DNA of 47,532 nucleotides, taken from NCBI GenBank assembly GCA_022509145.1, contig JAFLTX010000009.1, forward strand, positions 1 through 47,532. Direction: 5' to 3'. This stretch comes from Muribaculaceae bacterium. GTDB taxonomy: Bacteria; Bacteroidota; Bacteroidia; Bacteroidales; Muribaculaceae. Each line of letters begins with the position of its first letter. Within the stretch, counting starts at the first letter, position 1. This document shows, one piece after another, positions 28,350 to 35,359 of the stretch. A program made the position numbers and the translations under genes. The notes beneath the pieces were generated by a model. That model saw only the letters and a program-made list of their open reading frames with translations, did not search any database and was not told the DNA's origin.

Positions 28350-29522
28350 TTATGGATGCTTGTGATCAACTATAATCTTATTTCCTATTGTCTTGAAGGA
28401 TACGTCGCCCGATTTCTCAAGAATTAGCATTGCAGTGGTGAAATCGGCATAACGGGGTATACTTCCCATGAAAATCATTTCTTTAAGTTTGGGGTCTTTG
28501 AACTCAAATTCAAAATCATACCATCTTCCAAGGTCGTTCATTATCTGAAGGAGAGTCTGGTCTTCAAAAACGAATCTTCCATGGCGCCAACCCGTTACAG
28601 TCTCAATGTTTACATTCCTTACTTTTGCAGACAAGGATTTTTTGTTGAATACTGACTGAGTGCCCGGAGAAATGAACAATTCTCCGCCTTCGCCGTCAGC
28701 CCTTCTTACAGAAATCGAGCCTTTTGCAAGGGAAGTGACCACAGCTTCATCTTCAGGGTATGAACGAATGTTGAACTCTGTGCCGTAAACCTTGATTTCC
28801 TGACTGTCGCATTCCACAAAAAAAGGATTATGTTTTACATCTTTTGTCACGGCGAAATATGCCTCTCCGGTCACCTTCACACGTCTCGATGTAGAGGAAA
28901 AGTTGTCCGGGTAAGTCAACGTTGAAGATGAGTTGAGCCATACTTTGGTGCTGTCGTCGAGCATAACCATGAATTCACCACCACGAGGCACCACGAGCAC
29001 CACAGGATCGGTACCATGCTTTGATTTCTTGAGTTCAGAAATCGCTATTCCGTTGACGTTATCAACCTTCCCGACAGGTATGCGTCTGCCGTCTGAGACT
29101 ACATAAGCCATAGTTTCCCCAGGATCAAGACTGTCGATTGAGAATGCATCGGTTTGTGCTATAGCGTCTGCAGAGGGCTCAGGTGTCACTGCAGTTTTCC
29201 GCAGAGTGGGCGCCACAATAAGAATAAGAGCTATGATAGCGGCAACAGCCAGGGCTGACAGATATGCATATCGTGCCGCAGGTTTGCGTGAATTCATCTC
29301 TATTCTTCTCCTCATCTCGTTGCGCGCCTTATCGGGATTGACCAGCATTCGTTTCCGATAATTGTCGGCGAGGCTCTCCCGGTCGGATAGCCGGGAGAGC
29401 AGCTCTCGATTGGTGGGTGACTGGTCTGCCCATCCTTCAAGCTCTTCACGCTCTGCGTCGCTAAGAGTTTCGAGTAGATACTTATAAATGAGGTTGATTA
29501 TACGTTCAGAATTGTCGGCCAT
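28350..29522 (-). CDS. FecR-type anti-sigma factor
   Basis: This inner-membrane regulator receives the signal from the STN domain of the adjacent SusC and controls an ECF sigma factor. The 390-residue protein has a cytoplasmic N-terminal anti-sigma part (about 1-80, MADNSERIINLIYKYLLETL). One membrane helix lies near residues 86-106. The periplasmic FecR domain covers about 170-285 (LDDSTKVWLNSSSTLTYP, KVTGEAYFAVTKD, VYGTEFNIRSY), and a DUF4974 domain about 320-388 (DLGRWYDFEFEF). It lies between the TlpA gene (15-base gap) and susC (20-base gap). No sigma gene is directly upstream, which is unusual; the likely partner is at 32602-33168. Confidence 0.93.
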   Translation of the reverse strand: MADNSERIINLIYKYLLETLSDAEREELEGWADQSPTNRELLSRLSDRESLADNYRKRMLVNPDKARNEMRRRIEMNSRKPAARYAYLSALAVAAIIALILIVAPTLRKTAVTPEPSADAIAQTDAFSIDSLDPGETMAYVVSDGRRIPVGKVDNVNGIAISELKKSKHGTDPVVLVVPRGGEFMVMLDDSTKVWLNSSSTLTYPDNFSSTSRRVKVTGEAYFAVTKDVKHNPFFVECDSQEIKVYGTEFNIRSYPEDEAVVTSLAKGSISVRRADGEGGELFISPGTQSVFNKKSLSAKVRNVNIETVTGWRHGRFVFEDQTLLQIMNDLGRWYDFEFEFKDPKLKEMIFMGSIPRYADFTTAMLILEKSGDVSFKTIGNKIIVDHKHP

Positions 29523-29537
29523 TTGTAGCGGTCTATA

Positions 29538-30941
29538 TTATTTTACAAAAGAAAGGATCTGCGATTCAACTTCTGCCTCAGAGGGGCGGATGGCATCAGC
29601 GTTTGCAATAGAACCGTCGGCATTCAGAATGATGAAGCGCGGGATACCGTTGATATTCATGGCTGTAAAGAATTTCTCTGCGTCCTCCCCGTCGAGCAAA
29701 TACTGCGGCCATGATGGATTGTCTCTCTTCAGTTTTTCGAGCCAAGCGTTACGATCGACATCAGAAGAGATGCTTACGAAAGCAACGTCGGGATTCCCTT
29801 TCATTTTTTCCACAAGTTTCTCGAGATAAGGAATCTGTTTCACGCAGGGGCCGCACCAAGTAGCCCAAAAATCGATATAGGTAACCTTCCCCTTGAGGTC
29901 GGAAAGTTTTTTCCGTTCACCTTCCGGGGTGATGATAACGGGGTCGTAAGGCAACGGATCGCCTGAAGCAATCTCTTTTATTGAGTTAGCCTTGAGATTG
30001 TATTTTTCAATCATTTCCGGATAATCGGCGGCTATTTTTGCATACTCCTGCATATACGCCTGAGCTTGCTCAAGAGAGGGCTGTCCATAAGCGAAAAACA
30101 TATAGGGAAGTTGGTTGAACATCACTCTCTTTGTGTTTTGGTTTGTTATCTGTTTGTCTATGATTCGGAGTTGTTCCAATCCATGCGCAAGGGGGTCTTC
30201 TGCCTGGATGCTCTTGGTCTGGAGATTGAGCCACGGGAATATAAGGGTGCACTCCAGACTCATGTCGTCGTTGGGGTCGATGGTATTTACGAGTTCCACA
30301 TATCCCGGAACCTCAGCTTCTGTAATCCCATCCTCATAAGCCTTGTCCATGAGGATGCGAAGTTTGGTCCAGGTGTACATGCGGTCGCGCATCTTTTCAT
30401 AAAATTCTCGTTTCTTCTTATCTTTTATTATGGAAGCATTAGGAATCTTTGCCGTTTCGCTTTCAAGAACGGTGAGGAAAAAATCTGCATTTTTCCCTTC
30501 CTCATCATCAGGGCTGAAATATTTCATAGAGTCGAAAGCTTGGCAGAGCGCGTTGTAGTAAGTGTTGATGTCGGTGTTGTCTCCCTTATAAGTGATTTGC
30601 AGTTTGCCGTCGTCACCGCGTGAAATTGTAGCTTCAACGCTTTTCCCTTTTTCAAGGTACAGACCGAAATAATCGTTGTCTACAAGAATCTGCGTTCTAA
30701 GTCCCTCATCGGTCAAAAGAGAATCTGGGAAAAAGAATCGGCCGGCTGAATCCGGAATTATTTCGATGGTTCGCACATTCACCAAATCATGATCCGGGGC
30801 ATAATTGAATGCCATGTCGGAGAATTCGGAATCAGTTATTGTGCCTGTAAAAACGGGCTTCTGCTCTGCGGCTGCGCATGATTGAAAGCTTAGCAAACAT
30901 GCGGCCAAAAGAGTCTTGATTGAAAAATTTCTAAGGTTCAT
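29538..30941 (-). CDS. TlpA/ResA-like thioredoxin-fold protein with long N-terminal domain
   Basis: This is a secreted or lipid-anchored thiol-disulfide reductase. The first 22 residues form a signal with a Cys at 22 (LLSFQSC); the residue at -3 is Phe, so lipid attachment is uncertain. Residues 28-320 form a domain like those preceding TlpA in Bacteroidetes (beta-rich first, then helical). The C-terminal thioredoxin domain has the active site WCGPC at 362-366 (DFWATWCGPCVKQIPYLEKL) and the cis-Pro region NINGIPRFIIL. It is the first gene of the minus-strand operon with fecR, susC and susD, in the place where an ECF sigma gene often stands. It may keep imported or surface proteins reduced; this is inference. 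Confidence 0.9.
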   Translation of the reverse strand: MNLRNFSIKTLLAACLLSFQSCAAAEQKPVFTGTITDSEFSDMAFNYAPDHDLVNVRTIEIIPDSAGRFFFPDSLLTDEGLRTQILVDNDYFGLYLEKGKSVEATISRGDDGKLQITYKGDNTDINTYYNALCQAFDSMKYFSPDDEEGKNADFFLTVLESETAKIPNASIIKDKKKREFYEKMRDRMYTWTKLRILMDKAYEDGITEAEVPGYVELVNTIDPNDDMSLECTLIFPWLNLQTKSIQAEDPLAHGLEQLRIIDKQITNQNTKRVMFNQLPYMFFAYGQPSLEQAQAYMQEYAKIAADYPEMIEKYNLKANSIKEIASGDPLPYDPVIITPEGERKKLSDLKGKVTYIDFWATWCGPCVKQIPYLEKLVEKMKGNPDVAFVSISSDVDRNAWLEKLKRDNPSWPQYLLDGEDAEKFFTAMNINGIPRFIILNADGSIANADAIRPSEAEVESQILSFVK

Positions 30942-31002
30942 ACTTATTATATAGTTGTTATTCTCTTTTCGTCTTTTATCTGAGAATCCCTTTTCCCAGG
31001 TG

Positions 31003-31030
31003 TTTATATTAAATACGCAACTGATGTCAA
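31003..31030 (-). promoter_or_regulatory. Candidate promoter of the TlpA-FecR-SusC-SusD operon
   Basis: On the minus strand TTGACA (31025-31030) is followed after 16 bases by TATAAA (31003-31008). That resembles the Escherichia coli sigma-70 consensus, not the Bacteroidetes TTTG/TAnnTTTG pattern, which I do not find before the TlpA gene. It lies 62 bases upstream of the start codon. It may be a site for an alternative factor or a chance match in A+T-rich DNA. Confidence 0.3.
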
Positions 31031-31134
31031 AAAGTATACAGAGAACGAAATTTGAAATTATGTGAAAAAAATTAAAAAATATGATATACTAATTTCTGAT
31101 GTTTGCGTATTTTTTAAAAACTAATTTTTTAAAT

Positions 31135-32472
31135 ATGAAGAAAAATTTACTTTGCATGATGCTCTTAACGAGCGCTTCGGCATTTGCAGCCGCCCCTCAG
31201 ACGGGTTTTTATCTGTCGGGAATCAATGGTGAAACCTCAGCTACGGCAAACAACACTCTGACTTATGTTGCCGGAGATGCTGAAGATGAAGAGGAAGGCA
31301 TTTACCGTTTTATCAATGAGGAGATGACGGTCAATTCCTGCGAAAGCGGATTTGTAGCAATCGGCATTGAAGGTATGAAACTGGGATATGATGCCCAAAA
31401 TATCATAAGTGCTGAAAATATGATTAACGACTATGCCACAATAGGCTATCTTACTGAAGGCGGCCCTGCTTACAACTGCCAGCTGACCCCCGGCACTTAC
31501 AAAGTGATACTTGCCAGCTATCAGGAAGATGAAACAGTGCCTATGACTTGGAGCATTATGTTCACTTCCTTATCTTCCGGCGACAATGTTCAAAGCTATT
31601 ATCTCCTTGGTTTTAACAACGAAGATGAACCTAGCCAATCAAATATGTTTATAAGGGAAGAGGAAGAAGATGAAGAGGGGGGAGAACCGATCATTATGTA
31701 CACTTTCCCAAAATTCTATATAAGCGAGACTTCCGGTTTCTGGGTTGCCGATAAGAACTTCAAGGAAGTATTTGGTGCGATGGGCGGAGATCCCATCTCG
31801 GATGAAATGCCTTTCGCAATCATGGTCCCCGACGGCGCTCCTGTAGCCTCTAATCTTACTCCTGGATACTATACAGTGAATTTCTCACCTATGGGTGCTA
31901 TGGGTATGATATCATTCTTATTATGTGAAGATCAAACCCCGGCAGATCAGTGCACTTATTATCTCACTGGTTTCGGCGGCGATCCTGTAAAGTTTGAGAG
32001 AATTGTGGAGAAATCAGAATATGTAGATGAAGAGACAGGAGAAACCATTACTTCAGAGTCGATTAATTACGTAATTGAGAAAGTCCATCTTACATCATGT
32101 CCCGACGGGTTCCTGATCGAAAGCGAGGGCGACCAGTTGTTCACATTCGGCCTCAACTTAGATATGGCAGCATTTTTTGGTGACACTGTAAGCGAGGAAA
32201 ATAGTGGTATCGGTTTCCTTGGCATCTATGGAAATCCCATCAAGTGGAACATGGCAGAAAACGACTACACCGTGACTTTCTTTACAAGTGGCACACTGGG
32301 TAATGTAACGTTTACAGTTTATGGAACCGATAATGATTCCGTAGAGGGGATAGAAGCTGAAGATACAACTGTTCCGGTTTATTACAACCTTCAGGGTCAA
32401 AAAGTAGTAAATCCCGACAAGGGCATCTTTATCCGTGTCACTGGCAATAAAGTTGAAAAAATTGTGAAATAA
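31135..32472 (+). CDS. Secreted acidic protein with three tandem repeats and C-terminal YYxLQG tail
   Basis: I do not recognise a named family. The frame opens at 31099, but the ATG at 31135 gives MKKNLLCMMLLTSASAFAAA, a clear signal peptide. The 445-residue protein has three related units: about 24-148, 154-265 and 274-398. Each starts with a strand such as FYLSGINGE, YYLLGFNNE or YYLTGFGGD, has a middle block with SxxSGFxx/SCPDGFLI, and ends in a beta-rich segment (TPGTYKVIL, TPGYYTVNF, NDYTVTFF). It is strongly acidic, with runs of Glu and Asp. The tail VYYNLQGQKVVNPDKGIFIR resembles a C-terminal signature of secreted Bacteroidales proteins and recurs in the M6 protease of this window. It is divergent from the TlpA operon and ends in a terminator. 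Confidence 0.75.
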   Translation: MKKNLLCMMLLTSASAFAAAPQTGFYLSGINGETSATANNTLTYVAGDAEDEEEGIYRFINEEMTVNSCESGFVAIGIEGMKLGYDAQNIISAENMINDYATIGYLTEGGPAYNCQLTPGTYKVILASYQEDETVPMTWSIMFTSLSSGDNVQSYYLLGFNNEDEPSQSNMFIREEEEDEEGGEPIIMYTFPKFYISETSGFWVADKNFKEVFGAMGGDPISDEMPFAIMVPDGAPVASNLTPGYYTVNFSPMGAMGMISFLLCEDQTPADQCTYYLTGFGGDPVKFERIVEKSEYVDEETGETITSESINYVIEKVHLTSCPDGFLIESEGDQLFTFGLNLDMAAFFGDTVSEENSGIGFLGIYGNPIKWNMAENDYTVTFFTSGTLGNVTFTVYGTDNDSVEGIEAEDTTVPVYYNLQGQKVVNPDKGIFIRVTGNKVEKIVK

Positions 32473-32507
32473 GAGGATAACAGGTAAAAAACATTAAATA
32501 ATTCTAC

Positions 32508-32546
32508 AAAAAGGCGCGTTCTAACCCCAAAGACGCGTCCTTTTTT
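32508..32546 (+). terminator. Intrinsic terminator after the three-repeat secreted protein
   Basis: AAAAAGGCGCGT (32508-32519) pairs with ACGCGTCCTTTTT (from 32533) with one mismatch around a 13-base loop, and ends in a run of six T. It begins 36 bases after the stop codon. Confidence 0.75.
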
Positions 32547-32601
32547 CTTATATTTCAAAATTTTTGTAATTTTATGCGGAATTTAATAACGATGTTAATA
32601 A

Positions 32602-33168
32602 TTGACGTTATCAGAATCCATATTCGAAGATTTTCAGAGAGGGAAGATTGAAAGTTTCTATACTTATATTTATCCCGACCTGCTCGTTTATGCCACAAAT
32701 CTCCTTCGCGGAGATTCGGCCATCCGGGCTGAAGACTGCGTGCAAGATGCTGTAGAAGTTTCGTATGTGAGGCGCATGGAGTTCGTTTCGGGTAGGCAAT
32801 GGATGTCATTTATTATCACCTGCATCAGAAACCGCGCAATATCCATCCTTCGGCATGAGGATGCTCAAAATAAATATCTGACCCATTTGGAAATGGAGCT
32901 GACAAATTTCAAGGATGCGTATCATGACTATATTGAATTGGAGACAAAGTCAAGATTATACAACGCCATCGCTTCGCTCCCGGAAGATCTTAAACAGATA
33001 TTCAACCTCAGTTTTGAGCAAGGATTGCGAAATCCTCAGATAGCGGCTCAGTTGGGTGTGGCGGAAATAACGGTAAAGAAGAGGAAGGCCAAGTTGATTA
33101 ATCGCCTACGCATCCTTCTCAACGATGATAACTCCACACTGATGTTATTCTTCCTCTTGGCAGCTTAG
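32602..33168 (+). CDS. ECF-type RNA polymerase sigma factor
   Basis: This alternative sigma factor is probably held by the FecR protein encoded at 28350-29522. The 188-residue product has a sigma region 2 (about 25-85: LVYATNLLRGDSAIRAEDCV, QWMSFIITCIRNRAISILRH). A region 4 helix-turn-helix (about 118-175: IASLPEDLKQIFNLSFEQG, LRNPQIAAQLGVAEITVKKR) follows. An in-frame stop sits directly before the TTG at 32602 and no ATG occurs until well inside region 2, so TTG is the likely start. A nearby ATG at 32592 is in another frame and soon hits a stop. It is transcribed in the opposite direction to the FecR operon, with one gene between, and is followed by a copy of the 38-nt stem-loop. Confidence 0.88.
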   Translation: MTLSESIFEDFQRGKIESFYTYIYPDLLVYATNLLRGDSAIRAEDCVQDAVEVSYVRRMEFVSGRQWMSFIITCIRNRAISILRHEDAQNKYLTHLEMELTNFKDAYHDYIELETKSRLYNAIASLPEDLKQIFNLSFEQGLRNPQIAAQLGVAEITVKKRKAKLINRLRILLNDDNSTLMLFFLLAA

Positions 33169-33220
33169 GATATCTCCACGAGAGGTGTAGATTTTTATTG
33201 ATTTGAAAACTAAAATTCCC

Positions 33221-33258
33221 CCAAAGAAGGCTGTCGCCCCAAGCGGCAGCCTTCTCGA
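33221..33258. repeat. Dispersed 38-nt stem-loop repeat, copy 2
   Basis: This is the second copy of the element at 23223-23260, identical except for one loop base. The arms are 33226-33237 and 33243-33254. It lies 52 bases after the sigma-factor stop. Its right end coincides with the start of the gene remnant at 33258. Confidence 0.8.
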
Positions 33259-33401
33259 TTGATGGCCGCCAATTACTGGCGCTGGCTGAAAAGGAAATTG
33301 ACCGGGGCCGCATTCAACCCATGAGTGCTACTCACGAGTTCAAATTCAAAGCCCCGGATGGAAAAATGCTCAAAGCCGACGTGTTGTCTGCTGATGAGTA
33401 A
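33258..33401 (+). pseudogene. C-terminal remnant of an unidentified gene
   Basis: An open frame runs from the edge of the stem-loop repeat to a TAA at 33399-33401, encoding 47 residues that begin I-D-G-R-Q-L-L-A-L-A-E-K-E-I. It contains MSATHEFKFKAPDGKMLKAD near its end. The composition looks like real protein rather than random translation, but there is no suitable start except an internal ATG at 33321, which would leave 26 residues. The stop is followed at once by the stranded apbE tail in the opposite orientation, as expected for the 3' end of a former convergent neighbour of apbE. I do not recognise the protein. Confidence 0.4.
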
Positions 33402-33473
33402 TTCGGGGGGAGGTTAGATGTTTTTGGAGATGACGGTGTAGTCGGAGAGGATGAGGAGGTAACCGAGGAGGAG
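33400..33473 (-). repeat. Stranded apbE 3' end (left copy of direct repeat)
   Basis: Bases 33412-33461 are identical over 50 bp to 35298-35347, and the likeness extends to about 70 bp with a few differences. Read on the minus strand, it encodes the last 19 residues of ApbE (ending YLLILSDYTVISKNI) and the stop codon, but nothing upstream of it belongs to apbE. With the right copy it brackets the AbiE pair, like the left attachment site of an island inserted at a gene end. Confidence 0.85.
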
Positions 33474-33496
33474 AAAATAAAATAATTTGCAATGAG

Positions 33497-33544
33497 TTTG
33501 CGATTCTAATCAAAAAATGATTAACTTTGCAAACATATTGCAAA
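33497..33544 (+). promoter_or_regulatory. abiE promoter with overlapping inverted-repeat operator
   Basis: TTTG (33497-33500), 21 bases, then TAACTTTG (33522-33529) is a full match to the Bacteroidetes promoter pattern. An inverted repeat TTTGCAA (33526-33532) and TTGCAAA (33538-33544) with a five-base spacer overlaps the -7 box and the expected start point. A further direct TTTGCAA occurs at 33486-33492. AbiEi antitoxins are known to repress their own promoter by binding inverted repeats, so this is a likely AbiEi operator. Confidence 0.75.
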
Positions 33545-33564
33545 TTAAACCCACTCTAATCTGA

Positions 33565-34377
33565 ATGGCAAAAGAATCAATATTTAACTGGGTTGAACAG
33601 CGAAAGTTGCGCGGGTATTATCTCTTCGGTTATGAGGAAGTGAAAAATGCTTTTGCTTCAAAATCAGAGCAATACGTTTCGACGTCGCTTACAAGACTCA
33701 TAGCACAGAAGAGAATAATAAATCCTGCAAAAGGTTTTTATGTTATCATTCCCACGGAGTATGCTCTTACAGGGATTGTACCGGCCACATTTTATATCAA
33801 CGGAATGATGAACCATTTAAAAAGAGATTATTATGTAGCGCTTCTTAGCGCAGCCTCTTTTTATGGAGCGGCCCATCAGAGACCTCAGTCATTTTATGTT
33901 ATTAATAATCAAACCACAATAAGAAGTGGAGAGAGGGCTGGTGTCAACTTTTTGTTTATCAGAATCAAAAATATTTACGATAATTATATAATCCCTCATA
34001 AAGGGAAACTTGGAGACATCAATGTATCGTCACCAGAATTGACAGCAATCGATTTAGTTGCATATCAAGGCAAAATAGGTGGCCTTAACCGTGTAAGCAC
34101 AGTTTTGAGTGAATTGGTTGATAATTTGAACTTTAGTAAGGTAGATAGAGAGTTCTTTAAAATCCACAAGTTACCAGTTTACCAACGATTGGGTTATATT
34201 TTAGAGGACGTGTTGGAGGAATATGAAATAGCGGAAACTCTTTACAAGAAAATGCTTGAGTATGGATTTACAAAACTCAGAGGCATACCATTTAAAATTG
34301 GAAAACCGACGAGCGGTTGTATGCAAAATACAAAGTGGAAAGTAATTGTTAACCAGGAAATTGCAATTGACGAATGA
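33565..34377 (+). CDS. AbiEi-family antitoxin of a type IV toxin-antitoxin pair
   Basis: In AbiE systems this protein represses the operon and neutralises the nucleotidyltransferase toxin; the pair acts against phage by abortive infection. The 270-residue product has an N-terminal helical winged-helix part (about 1-70: NWVEQRKLRGYYLFGYEEVK, STSLTRLIAQKRIINPAKGF). The AbiEi body follows, with YYVALLSAASFYGAAHQRPQ, GVNFLFIRIKN and VSSPELTAIDLVAYQGKIGG, all typical of the family. Its stop overlaps the toxin start in an ATGA, so they are translationally coupled. The gene is much richer in A+T than the core genes, a sign of transfer. Identity is secure at family level. Confidence 0.92.
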   Translation: MAKESIFNWVEQRKLRGYYLFGYEEVKNAFASKSEQYVSTSLTRLIAQKRIINPAKGFYVIIPTEYALTGIVPATFYINGMMNHLKRDYYVALLSAASFYGAAHQRPQSFYVINNQTTIRSGERAGVNFLFIRIKNIYDNYIIPHKGKLGDINVSSPELTAIDLVAYQGKIGGLNRVSTVLSELVDNLNFSKVDREFFKIHKLPVYQRLGYILEDVLEEYEIAETLYKKMLEYGFTKLRGIPFKIGKPTSGCMQNTKWKVIVNQEIAIDE

Positions 34378-35174
34378 TACCTGAATTGGCAATACAAGAG
34401 TGGCAGGAACACGCTCCCTGGCCGGAAGTAGAACAAGTGGAACAAGATCTACTTATTTGTAGGGCATTAGTAGAAATCTATTCCGATCCTTTTCTTGCAA
34501 AAAATCTCTCTTTTCGCGGAGGAACTGCATTACATAAATTGTTCTTAAGTCCACAACCGCGTTACAGTGAGGATATAGATCTGGTGCAAGTCAAGGCCGC
34601 CCCTATCAAGGAAACTATTATGCACTTACAGGAGGCATTATCATTTCTAGGAGATGCATATATAAAGCAGAAACGCAATAACAATACTCTTTTGTATCGA
34701 ATAGAATCAGAGGTTGAGCCAAGAAAACCAATCCGCATCAAGGTAGAAATAAATTGTAAGGAACATTTCAGTGTGTTCCCTATGATTAAAGTTCCCTTTA
34801 TTGTTGAGAATAAATGGTTTAACGGCCAATGTGAAATACTTACTTATCAGATTGATGAGCTGCTTGGCACTAAACTACGCGCTTTATATCAACGACGCAA
34901 AGGGCGTGACATGTTTGACCTTTACAAGGCCTTAACAACTGTTGAAATAAATGAGGATAAGGTATTGGAATGTTACAGAAAATACATGGATTTTGTTGTA
35001 GATCATATCCCCACGTATAAAGAGTACATACTCAATATGGAAGATAAGATGCAAGACGATGAGTTCCTGGGAGATACAGTAGGCATTATAAGAAGCGGAG
35101 AGAACTATGACGCTAAAGATTGCTATGCCTTAGTTAAGTCAAGACTGCTTGACAGGATGAATCTTAATAAATAG
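34374..35174 (+). CDS. AbiEii-family nucleotidyltransferase toxin
   Basis: This is the toxin half of the AbiE pair, a DNA-polymerase-beta-like nucleotidyltransferase; studied relatives add nucleotides to tRNA and stop growth. The 266-residue protein has the family motif FRGGTALHKLF (Gly49-Gly50-Thr51) followed by YSEDIDLV with metal-binding Asp67 and Asp69. A third region, QIDELLGTKLRALYQRRKGR followed by DMFDLYKAL, is also conserved, so the active site looks intact. It begins inside the antitoxin stop (ATGA, 34374-34377). After it come 114 bases without a gene and then the right-hand apbE repeat. Confidence 0.93.
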   Translation: MIPELAIQEWQEHAPWPEVEQVEQDLLICRALVEIYSDPFLAKNLSFRGGTALHKLFLSPQPRYSEDIDLVQVKAAPIKETIMHLQEALSFLGDAYIKQKRNNNTLLYRIESEVEPRKPIRIKVEINCKEHFSVFPMIKVPFIVENKWFNGQCEILTYQIDELLGTKLRALYQRRKGRDMFDLYKALTTVEINEDKVLECYRKYMDFVVDHIPTYKEYILNMEDKMQDDEFLGDTVGIIRSGENYDAKDCYALVKSRLLDRMNLNK

Positions 35175-35210
35175 AATTAAATCCGGTCTAAAGAAACGAA
35201 AATTGCCTTA

Positions 35211-35220
35211 TTACCGGTAA
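35211..35220. other. Ten-base palindrome in the gap after abiEii
   Basis: TTACCGGTAA is a perfect palindrome in the 114-base stretch between the toxin stop and the right copy of the apbE repeat. The rest of this gap shows no gene and no strong terminator. Confidence 0.4.
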
Positions 35221-35288
35221 GAAAATCAACCGAAAATAGTAAATCTATGGCTGACTCCTTCCGTTAACTATACTTAGTGAATAAAGTC

Positions 35289-35359
35289 AATCGGGGGGGT
35301 TAGATGTTTTTGGAGATGACGGTGTAGTCGGAGAGGATGAGGAGGTAGCCGAGGCGGAG
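35289..35359 (-). repeat. apbE 3' end, right copy of direct repeat
   Basis: This copy includes the 50-bp block (35298-35347) shared exactly with 33412-33461 and is part of the intact apbE gene. It contains the apbE stop (35300-35302) and a run of seven G just after it; the left copy has six G plus AGG. The few differences between copies suggest that one tail came with the inserted DNA. Confidence 0.85.
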
